Assembly (NCBI GenBank): GCA_023451855.1
Contig: JAEXXY010000127.1
Location: 1-5,333, forward strand
Length of the DNA: 5,333 bases
Origin: Actinomycetes bacterium
Lineage (GTDB): Bacteria; Actinomycetota; Actinomycetes; Actinomycetales; Dermatophilaceae
Reading direction: 5' to 3'
Shown: in pieces, positions 1-5,252 of the stretch
Layout of the letters: each line of letters starts with the position of its first letter
Numbering within the stretch: the stretch's first letter is position 1
Translations under genes and position numbers: made by a program
Notes under the pieces: model-generated
What the model was told of the DNA's origin: nothing
What the model saw: the letters and a program-made list of their open reading frames with translations, nothing else
Databases searched by the model: none

Positions 1-325
1 GCTCGGCGGCCCACTCCTGCGCGAACCCCGCCGCCTCCTCGACGTCGGCGACCGAGCCCGACCCGTCGACCCACAGGAGCAGCAGCGCGAGCCCGTGCTT
101 GCACGGGAGCTTGCGGCTCGGGCACGAGCACCGGAACGCCGGCCCGGCGAGGTCGACGCTCACCTGGTAGGGCGTCTTGCCCGATCCCTGGCACTTGCCC
201 CACACGAGCGTCTCGGTCGATCCGGTGTCGCTCCACGGGCCCGGACGCGCCAGCCTGCGGGCCGCCGCCAGCGACGCGTCGTCGGGGGCCAGCCCGGCCA
301 CCTGCGCCGGAGTCCATCGGGTCAT
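1..325 (-). CDS. SWIM zinc-finger family protein (C-terminus cut off by window edge)
   Basis: This is the N-terminal 108 codons of a minus-strand gene that continues past the left edge. Reading from the ATG at 325-323, the protein begins MTRWTPAQVAGLAPDD. It carries a SWIM-type zinc finger, CxCx6CxH, with Cys66, Cys68, Cys75 and His77 in the stretch FRCSCPSRKLPCKHGLALLL. The preceding segment (about residues 28-63, PGPWSDTGSTETLVWGKCQGS then a short beta-rich stretch) matches the usual lead-in of bacterial SWIM proteins. SWIM domains bind zinc and are thought to mediate DNA or protein contacts. In actinomycetes a SWIM gene of this type often heads a cluster with a MoxR-like AAA ATPase and a VWA protein, but those genes would lie outside this window. 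An in-frame GTG at 334-332 is an alternative start, with a weak GGTGGG 7 nt upstream of it. The ATG is preferred because MTRWTP-type openings are usual. The family call is firm; the cellular role is not known. Confidence 0.88.
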   Translation of the reverse strand, partial: MTRWTPAQVAGLAPDDASLAAARRLARPGPWSDTGSTETLVWGKCQGSGKTPYQVSVDLAGPAFRCSCPSRKLPCKHGLALLLLWVDGSGSVADVEEAAGFAQEWAAE

Positions 326-503
326 GACGCGCACATCATGACCCACCGGGGCGACAGCCGGGCCGGGACGGCGCAACGGGTGTCGTGGCCGCGCCGGACC
401 GGGCGCTGCGGGCCGGCGTCGGCACGGTCTCGACAGGCCGATGTGTCCGATTCGTGCCAGCATGGCCGGGCCGGAGCCGAACCCGGCCCCGGCGCCCACC
501 GTC

Positions 504-528
504 GATCGCTCGACTCGGGGGAGCGATC
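504..528 (+). repeat. 8-bp perfect inverted repeat upstream of the LVIVD gene RBS
   Basis: GATCGCTC (504-511) and GAGCGATC (521-528) are perfect reverse complements separated by a 9-nt spacer. The right arm ends 6 nt before the AGGAGG ribosome binding site at 535-540. It could be a short 5'-UTR hairpin or an operator for a dimeric repressor. No function can be assigned from the sequence. Confidence 0.5.
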
Positions 529-534
529 CTCAAC

Positions 535-540
535 AGGAGG
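535..540 (+). promoter_or_regulatory. Shine-Dalgarno sequence AGGAGG that fixes the LVIVD start
   Basis: A perfect AGGAGG lies 9 nt before the ATG at 550. The open frame extends upstream to an ATG at 385. The strong RBS, together with the signal peptide that starts exactly at 550, shows that 550 is the real start. Confidence 0.85.
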
Positions 541-549
541 CTCTCACCC

Positions 550-1869
550 ATGCGCCAACTCCGAGTCGCCGCCGTCGCCGCGGCGGTCCTCGCCCTCGCC
601 ACCGCCCTGCCGGCCGGTGCGCACGAACCGTGGGACGACGGCAGCATCCCGCCACCACCGCCCGCCAGCGCGGCCGACGGCTACAGCAAGGACATGCACC
701 TGCTCAGCACCGCCGCCCACACCGGTGGCGTCAACTCCGATCTCGCCTTCAAGGGCACGCTGGCCTTCGCCGGGCACTACGGCGGGTTCCGGATCATCGA
801 CCTCGCCGAGCCCGGCTCCCCCGTCGAGCTCGCCGACGTCCACTGCAACGGGCCCCAGGGCGACGTGACGATCCACGGCGACCTGCTCTTCCTGTCGGTC
901 GACACCCCGCAGAGCACCGAGGGTTGCGAGGGCTCGACCAACGTCACCGCGAAGACGCCCGGCGCCTTCGAGGGCGTGCGGGTCTTCGACGTCAGCGACC
1001 CGGCGAACCCGCGCTTCATCAAGGGCGTGCGGACCGACTGCGGCTCGCACACCAACACGCTCGTGCCCGGACCGGGGGACACGGCCTACGTCTACGTCGC
1101 GTCCTACCCGCTGTCCGCCAGCGGCATCGGCCCGGACTGCCAGCCGCCGTTCGAGCACATCTCGGTGATCCAGGTCGACGGGGACGACGCTGCGGCCGGT
1201 GCCGGCGCCCGCGTCGTCAGCGAGCCGCGGATCACCGGCATCGACCAGTTCGGCGCCGCGCAGGGGGTCACACCGTTCTTCGCCTGCCACGACATCACCG
1301 TCCTCGCACCGAAGAAGCTCGCGGCCGCGGCCTGCCTCTCGCAGGGACAGCTGTGGGACATCTCCGACCCGCTGCACCCGGTCGTCACCGCGAACATCGA
1401 CACGCCGGACGTCGACATCTGGCACTCGGCGGCGTTCACCCCCGACGGGAAGTACGTGACCTTCGGTGACGAGTACTTCGGCACGCCGAAGGAGCCGTTC
1501 GGCTCGCTGTGGACCTACGCCGTCGCCGACCCGTCGACGCCGCTGAGCCACCTGCGCATCCCGCGTGCGGAGCCGAACACGTACCACAACTTCAACTACG
1601 TGCCGCTGGCCGGCCGCTACGTCCTCGTCTCCTCGGCGTACGGCTCCGGGACGTCGGTCGTCGATCTAACGAACCCACGGACCCCGCGCGAGATCGGCTA
1701 CTACGACATGCGTTCCAACCAGTGGTCGACGTACTGGTACAACGGGCTCATCGTCGCCAACGACATCTCCCGCGGCGTCGACACGCTCCGGTTCAGCAAC
1801 AAGGCCGTCGCCGGCGCGATGCGGCTGCCGATGCTCAACCCGCAGACGCAGACCCACCTCATCGGCTGA
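550..1869 (+). CDS. Secreted LVIVD-repeat (beta-propeller-like) protein, 439 aa
   Basis: This is an exported protein of unknown function. Residues 1-24 form a Sec signal peptide: Arg2 and Arg5, a hydrophobic core of Ala, Val and Leu, then AGA followed by His25 as the likely signal peptidase I site. There is no lipobox Cys. A Pro-rich linker (33-38) precedes the folded part. LVIVD-type repeats, which build beta-propeller blades, are seen at about 79-101 (GGFRIIDLAEPGSPVELADV), 141-167 (EGVRVFDVSDPANPRFI), 266-287 (GQLWDISDPLHPVV), 367-389 (GTSVVDLTNPRTPREIGYYD) and, more weakly, 408-422. The mature part has six cysteines (99, 126, 164, 197, 246, 262), enough for three disulfides. It also has His-containing motifs CGSHTNT, CHDITV, DIWHSAAF and TYHNFNY, which may form a functional or metal site. 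The start is supported by AGGAGG at 535-540. The gene appears monocistronic, with a hairpin terminator right after it. The family is well recognised in actinomycetes, but no substrate or partner is known to me. Confidence 0.88.
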   Translation: MRQLRVAAVAAAVLALATALPAGAHEPWDDGSIPPPPPASAADGYSKDMHLLSTAAHTGGVNSDLAFKGTLAFAGHYGGFRIIDLAEPGSPVELADVHCNGPQGDVTIHGDLLFLSVDTPQSTEGCEGSTNVTAKTPGAFEGVRVFDVSDPANPRFIKGVRTDCGSHTNTLVPGPGDTAYVYVASYPLSASGIGPDCQPPFEHISVIQVDGDDAAAGAGARVVSEPRITGIDQFGAAQGVTPFFACHDITVLAPKKLAAAACLSQGQLWDISDPLHPVVTANIDTPDVDIWHSAAFTPDGKYVTFGDEYFGTPKEPFGSLWTYAVADPSTPLSHLRIPRAEPNTYHNFNYVPLAGRYVLVSSAYGSGTSVVDLTNPRTPREIGYYDMRSNQWSTYWYNGLIVANDISRGVDTLRFSNKAVAGAMRLPMLNPQTQTHLIG

Positions 1870-1887
1870 CGCCAACGCCTGACGCAC

Positions 1888-1921
1888 CGGCGCCGTCCCG
1901 CGGGTCCGCGGGGCGGCGCCG
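1888..1921. terminator. Strong hairpin between convergent genes, probably a bidirectional terminator
   Basis: Positions 1888-1902 pair with 1907-1921. This gives a 15-bp, almost fully G-C stem (one G-T pair, 1896 with 1913) closed by a 4-nt loop. It sits 18 nt after the stop of the LVIVD gene (1869) and 10 nt from the stop of the convergent ACT gene (1932). No U-tract follows on either strand, as is common for actinobacterial terminators. The position between two convergent genes suggests it serves both. Confidence 0.7.
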
Positions 1922-1931
1922 TCGTGTCGGG

Positions 1932-2459
1932 TCAGTCCTCGTGCAGGTCGAGGTCGACGAGCAGCTCGGTGGCGAGGCGCTCGAGGTCGGCACGCAGGTC
2001 GGCGAGGTCGGTCGAGGCCGGCACCTCGACGACGACGTGGGCCTCGAAGAGCAGGCCCCCGGCCATCGGCGCCTCGCGGGTACCGGTGGTGATCGTCTCG
2101 ATGGAGAGGTCGTGGCGGCTCAGCACCGAGGACACCTCGCGCACGATGCCGGGGCGGTCGTTGCCGAGCAGGTGCAGCGTCAGGCGCCGCGCGGGCTCGG
2201 CCGCCGTGGCATCGGCGGACGCGTCGGCCCCGGGGTGGGCGGCCACCTCGAGCAGGCCGTCGAGGCCCCGCAGGGAGGTGGTCAGCTCGTCGCGGCGTGC
2301 GTCGGGCACGGTGACGACGACGATCCCGGCGAACTTGCCGGCGAGCTCGGCCATCTGGCCCTGCTCCCAGTTGCCGTCGTGCGCGGAGACGACGTCGGCC
2401 AGGGCCGAGACGAGTCCGGCGCGGTCGTCGCCGATGACGGTGAGCACGAGGCGGGCCAT
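1932..2459 (-). CDS. Tandem ACT-domain protein, GcvR-like regulator, 175 aa
   Basis: This is a small cytoplasmic protein made of two ACT domains. The first (about residues 2-80) starts RLVLTVIGDDRAGLVSALAD. The second (about 92-172) starts RLTLHLLGNDRPGIVREVSS. Each has the beta-strand, DRxG turn and helix typical of amino-acid-binding ACT domains, and an Ala-rich linker (78-90) joins them. The two-ACT layout and length match the family annotated as glycine cleavage system transcriptional repressor (GcvR). GcvR itself does not bind DNA; in E. coli it works through GcvA. No DNA-binding domain is visible here, so a ligand-sensing or protein-binding role is more likely than direct repression. 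The gene is last in the operon, 9 nt after the stop of the AspA-like gene, with only a weak upstream RBS (AGG about 10 nt before the ATG). It is therefore probably translated through coupling. Target and ligand are unknown. Confidence 0.85.
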   Translation of the reverse strand: MARLVLTVIGDDRAGLVSALADVVSAHDGNWEQGQMAELAGKFAGIVVVTVPDARRDELTTSLRGLDGLLEVAAHPGADASADATAAEPARRLTLHLLGNDRPGIVREVSSVLSRHDLSIETITTGTREAPMAGGLLFEAHVVVEVPASTDLADLRADLERLATELLVDLDLHED

Positions 2460-2468
2460 GACCGCAGC

Positions 2469-3509
2469 CTAGTCAGCAGCCGCGCCGTCGGGCAGGAGTG
2501 GCTTCTCGGTGGGGTCCGGCGCCAGCTCGACGGCCATGTCGGGCGTCGGGTGGTCCTCCTCGACCTCGCCGATGTGGACGATGGCGTCGCCGCGGTTGAG
2601 CAGCGGCGCGTGGGTGCGGCCGATGACGATACCGGGCCGGTCGGCCCGCACGAGGCGGACGCGTCGGCCGAAGGAGTCGGACAGCCCGCCGAGGCGGTCG
2701 CCGGGCTGCACCCGCTGCCCGAGCGTCGCCTCGAGCTGGAGGATGCCGCTGCCGGCGGCGCGCACCCAGCCGCTCGACCGGCACACGAGGCTCGGCGCGG
2801 GCTCCGGCTCGTCGACCGCGTCGATCATCCCGAGCCGCGCCAGCACCCGCCGCACGCCGACGACGCCGGCGTCGATGGCCCACTCGTCGAACCGCCAGGA
2901 CTCCCCGCCCTCGTAGAGCAGGACCGTCGACCCGCGCTCGCGCGCGGCGGCACGCAGCGAGCCGTCGCGCAGCTTCGCGTGGTAGACGACGGGCGCCCCG
3001 AAGGCGGAGGCGAGCTCGAAGGTGCGGGTGTCGTCGAGGTCGGCGCGGATCTGCGGCAGGTTGCTGCGCCGGTCGGCGCCGGTGTGCAGGTCGATGCCGA
3101 CGTCGCCCTTGGCGACGACCTCGGTCATGAGCAGGTGGGCGATGCGCCCGGCCAGCGACCCTCGGGCCGAACCGGGAAAGGCCCGGTTGAGGTCGCGCCG
3201 GTCGGGCAGGTAGCGCTCGCCGGTCTGGAAGCCGAGGACGTTGACGATCGGCACCGCGATGACGGTGCCGACCATGGTGCGCGGGCGCAGCGAGGCGAGG
3301 ACGCGGCGCACCACCTCGACGCCGACCACCTCGTCGCCGTGGATCGCCGCCGTCATCCACACGGTCGGGCCGTCGGCGCGGCCGTGGACGACGCGGACCG
3401 GCAGGCTGACCTCAGCCCCGGTGACGAGGCGGGTGATCGGCAGCCCGACCTCCCGCGTCGAGCCGGGGCGCACGCGGACGGCACCGATGGCGAACGACGG
3501 ACGTGGCAT
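2469..3509 (-). CDS. Succinylglutamate desuccinylase / aspartoacylase (AstE/AspA) family zinc hydrolase, 346 aa
   Basis: This is a predicted cytoplasmic M14-like zinc hydrolase that cleaves an amide bond next to an acidic amino acid. The metal and catalytic residues of the family are present: the HxxE zinc motif in AAIHGDE (His57, Glu60), the third ligand His142 in GIDLHTG, the substrate-binding RDLNR (105-109) and the likely general base Glu200 in LLYEGGE. Residues about 30-230 form the catalytic domain. Residues about 246-315 (SGWVRAAGSGILQLEATLGQ onward) look like the C-terminal barrel-sandwich domain common in this family. The start ATG (3509-3507) overlaps the TGA of the upstream RimB-like gene by one base (TGATG), giving translational coupling. 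That makes the start reliable even though the frame stays open further upstream. AstE itself acts in arginine catabolism, but no ast genes are nearby. The link with RimK and RimB instead suggests action on a glutamate-bearing product (inference). True AstE or N-acyl amino acid deacylase activity cannot be excluded. Confidence 0.9.
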   Translation of the reverse strand: MPRPSFAIGAVRVRPGSTREVGLPITRLVTGAEVSLPVRVVHGRADGPTVWMTAAIHGDEVVGVEVVRRVLASLRPRTMVGTVIAVPIVNVLGFQTGERYLPDRRDLNRAFPGSARGSLAGRIAHLLMTEVVAKGDVGIDLHTGADRRSNLPQIRADLDDTRTFELASAFGAPVVYHAKLRDGSLRAAARERGSTVLLYEGGESWRFDEWAIDAGVVGVRRVLARLGMIDAVDEPEPAPSLVCRSSGWVRAAGSGILQLEATLGQRVQPGDRLGGLSDSFGRRVRLVRADRPGIVIGRTHAPLLNRGDAIVHIGEVEEDHPTPDMAVELAPDPTEKPLLPDGAAAD

Positions 3510-3985
3510 CAGCGGCCCCGGTTCCTGCGTCGGACGGCGAGCGGGGGTCGCCCGCCGAGGTAGGAGCGCCCCGAGTCGACGAGGAAGCCCTGGCGCAGCG
3601 CCTCGCGGCCCACGAGCATCCGGAAGCCCATCTCGTCGCGGTCGGTCAGCGACACCTCGGCCGTCACGGTGCGGCCGACGAGCACGACGTCGAGCAGGAC
3701 GATGAACCGCTCCTCCGCGTGTCCGGACGACGAGCGCACCGAGCGCCGGTCGTGGACCGGGCGCTCGACGACGGCGGCGTCGGCCTCGGATCGCTGCCAC
3801 GGGTGGATCGAGAACCGAACCCACTCGCGGCCGTCGCGCTCGAACAGGGCGACGTCGAACGCGTGGATCGAGGAGGACCGGGCGCCGGTGTCGAGCTTGG
3901 CCTTGACCCACTCGACATCGCACCCGGGCAGAGTCACCCATTCCCGCCAACCGGCGAGAGTGCTTGAATGTGGCGGCCCGGACAC
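3509..3985 (-). CDS. RimB-like ATP-dependent zinc protease family protein (retropepsin-like), about 158 aa
   Basis: The protein belongs to the family named 'ATP-dependent zinc protease' or RimB (Zn_protease, DUF785), which has a retropepsin-like fold. In Pseudomonas, RimB is reported to act against the glutamate tails that RimK adds to ribosomal protein S6. Numbered from the GTG start, motifs are the family opening AGWREWVTLPG (11-21), the aspartyl-protease-like KLDTGARSSSIHAFD (30-44), the central SVRSSSG (82-88) and MGFRMLVGREALRQGFLVD (119-137). Only one DTGA motif is present, so an active site would need a dimer. I chose the GTG at 3985 because AAGGA (3997-3993) lies 7 nt upstream and because homologues begin close to the WREW motif. 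An ATG at 4012-4010 in the same frame would add nine residues. The gene is first in a minus-strand operon and divergent from rimK. Its stop overlaps the next start by one base. The C-terminus is basic (RRRNRGR). Confidence 0.85.
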   Translation of the reverse strand: MSGPPHSSTLAGWREWVTLPGCDVEWVKAKLDTGARSSSIHAFDVALFERDGREWVRFSIHPWQRSEADAAVVERPVHDRRSVRSSSGHAEERFIVLLDVVLVGRTVTAEVSLTDRDEMGFRMLVGREALRQGFLVDSGRSYLGGRPPLAVRRRNRGR

Positions 3986-4010
3986 CCGACCATCCTTGCA
4001 GGCATCCTCC
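3986..4010. promoter_or_regulatory. Very short divergent start region between rimB-like and rimK-like genes
   Basis: Only about 25 bp separate the preferred GTG of the minus-strand operon (3985) from the ATG of the RimK gene (4011). It holds the ribosome binding sites of both: AAGGA (3997-3993) on the minus strand, 7 nt from GTG, and a weak CAGG (3999-4002) on the plus strand, 8 nt from ATG. The promoters must therefore lie inside the opposing reading frames. A plus-strand TTGAAT at 3964-3969 followed after 18 nt by GACCAT (3988-3993) is a poor but possible sigma-70-type pair. Confidence 0.5.
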
Positions 4011-5252
4011 ATGAAACTCGCGATCCTCTCCCGCGCCCCGCGCGCCTACTCCACCCAGCGGCTCAAGACCGCTGCGCTGTCACGCGGTCACGAGGTCAAG
4101 GTGCTCAACACCTTGAGGTTCGCGATCGACCTGTCCGGACCCGAGCCCGACCTGGTCTTCCGTGGCCGGCCGCTGTCCGACTACGACGCGATCCTCCCGC
4201 GCATCGGCAACTCCATCACGTACTTCGGCACCGCCGTCGTGCGCCAGTTCGAGCAGATGGACGTGTACACGCCCAACACGGCCAACGGCATCAGCAACGC
4301 CCGCGACAAGCTCCGTGCCACGCAGATCCTCTCGCGTCACGGAATCGGCATGCCGGCAACGACATTCGTGCGCAACCGCGCCGACGTGCGCCCCGCCATC
4401 GAGCGCGTCGGGGGTGCCCCGGTCGTCATCAAGCTGCTCGAGGGGACGCAGGGCATCGGCGTCATCCTCGCGCCGGAGATCAAGATCGCCGAGGCGATCA
4501 TCGAGACCCTGCACAGCACGAAGCAGAACGTCCTCATCCAGAGCTTCGTCAAGGAGTCCAAGGGTCGCGACATCCGCGCCCTCGTCGTCGGCGACCGCGT
4601 CGTCGCCGCGATGCGTCGCAGCGCCGAGGGTGACGAGTTCCGCTCCAACGTCCACCGCGGCGGACGCGTCGAACCCGTCGAGCTGACAAGGGAGTTCGAG
4701 GAGACCGCGGTGCGCTCGGCGCAGATCATGGGCCTGCGCGTCGCCGGCGTCGACATGCTCGAGGGCAACGACGGGCCGCTCGTCATGGAGGTCAACTCCT
4801 CGCCCGGCCTCGAGGGCATCGAGCGGGCCACGAAGCTCGACGTCGCCGGCGCGATCATCGACCACATCGCCAACCAGGTGGCCTTCCCGGAGATCGACGT
4901 GCGCCAGCGGCTCACGGTGTCGACGGGCTACGGCGTCGCCGAGCTCGTCGTGCACACCGGCGCCGACCTCGTCGGCAAGACGATCAGCGAGTCCGGCCTC
5001 GACGAGCGCGACATCCAGGTGCTGACGCTGCACCGCGGCACCTCGGTGATCCCCAACCCGCGCCGTCGCACCGAGCTGCAGGCCGAGGACCGCCTGCTCT
5101 GCTTCGGCCGCCTCGAGGAGATGCGCTCGATGATCCCCGAGCGGCGGCGTCGCCGCAGCAAGGTGCGTCGCCTGCCGAAGGAGCCCATGGTGGTCAGCCT
5201 GAGCGAGGCTCCGGCGCCCGTCGCGCCTCCCGCGGCACCCGCAGCGCGCTGA
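4011..5252 (+). CDS. rimK: RimK-type ATP-grasp alpha-L-glutamate ligase with C-terminal RCK_C (TrkA_C) domain, 413 aa
   Basis: This enzyme is expected to use ATP to add glutamate through a peptide bond. In E. coli RimK adds glutamates to the C-terminus of ribosomal protein S6. Residues 1-262 align without gaps to my recollection of the E. coli protein, including MKLAILSR, LPRIGNSIT, ARDKLR, VIKLLEGTQGIGVIL, RSNVHRGG and MEVNSSPGLEGIE. The nucleotide and metal residues Lys100, Lys141, Asp187, Arg211, Asp248, Glu260 and Asn262 are all present. E. coli Glu178 is replaced by Ser178. E. coli RimK ends near residue 300. Here residues about 298-376 form an additional RCK_C/TrkA_C domain (VAELVVHTGADLVGKTISES, then VLTLHRG, IPNP, AEDRLLCFG), the ligand-binding module of potassium channel regulators. 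A basic stretch (378-388) and an Ala/Pro-rich tail follow. Start: ATG at 4011 with a weak CAGG 8 nt upstream, matching E. coli's MKIAILSR opening. The frame stays open upstream, but that part is antisense to the rimB-like gene. The acceptor protein is not proven. Confidence 0.93.
   Translation: MKLAILSRAPRAYSTQRLKTAALSRGHEVKVLNTLRFAIDLSGPEPDLVFRGRPLSDYDAILPRIGNSITYFGTAVVRQFEQMDVYTPNTANGISNARDKLRATQILSRHGIGMPATTFVRNRADVRPAIERVGGAPVVIKLLEGTQGIGVILAPEIKIAEAIIETLHSTKQNVLIQSFVKESKGRDIRALVVGDRVVAAMRRSAEGDEFRSNVHRGGRVEPVELTREFEETAVRSAQIMGLRVAGVDMLEGNDGPLVMEVNSSPGLEGIERATKLDVAGAIIDHIANQVAFPEIDVRQRLTVSTGYGVAELVVHTGADLVGKTISESGLDERDIQVLTLHRGTSVIPNPRRRTELQAEDRLLCFGRLEEMRSMIPERRRRRSKVRRLPKEPMVVSLSEAPAPVAPPAAPAAR

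Larger units (their letters stand above)
326..549. promoter_or_regulatory. Divergent intergenic region, SWIM gene / LVIVD gene
   Basis: These 224 bp lie between two divergently transcribed genes and must hold both promoters. A TTGACA-like TCGACA occurs at 430-435 on the plus strand, but no convincing -10 hexamer follows at normal spacing. On the minus strand a CATGAT at 340-335 could be a -10 box, which would put the SWIM mRNA start very near its ATG (nearly leaderless). It has no clear -35 partner. The right end holds an inverted repeat and the ribosome binding site of the LVIVD gene, listed separately. I see no conserved gene in this stretch. Confidence 0.5.

Noticed and set aside
465..495. 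GC-rich imperfect palindromic stretch (GGCCGGGCCGG ... CCCGGCCCCGGC)
   Set aside because: The pairing is imperfect and can be shifted in several ways. In DNA of this composition such matches are common, and no U-tract or gene end is nearby.
385..549. Upstream extension of the LVIVD reading frame from an ATG at 385
   Set aside because: The strong AGGAGG and the signal peptide both point to ATG 550. The extension would bury the signal peptide and has no RBS.
544..1587. Long minus-strand open frame opposite the LVIVD gene
   Set aside because: The translation is Val/Asp/Arg-rich with no recognisable domain. The plus-strand gene has an RBS, signal peptide and repeat motifs.
1509..3563. A very long plus-strand open frame (about 680 codons) across the LVIVD end, the ACT gene and the AspA-like gene
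   Set aside because: It runs antisense to two motif-supported genes and out of frame with the LVIVD gene. Its product is low-complexity Arg/Gly/Asp/Val-rich protein without family motifs, as expected for a shadow frame in high-GC DNA.
3510..3950. Upstream extension of the AspA-like frame to 3950
   Set aside because: It overlaps the rimB-like gene in another frame on the same strand, and the sequence is Arg/Pro-rich without motifs. The coupled ATG at 3509 fits the operon layout.
3669..4010. Upstream extension of the RimK reading frame to 3669
   Set aside because: It lies antisense to the rimB-like gene and encodes Ser/Thr/Arg-rich shadow protein. MKLAILSR at 4011 matches the known RimK N-terminus.
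4080..5033. Long minus-strand open frame opposite rimK
   Set aside because: It is a shadow of the RimK codons, rich in Asp, Leu, Val and Arg, with no motif or RBS. RimK is clear on the other strand.
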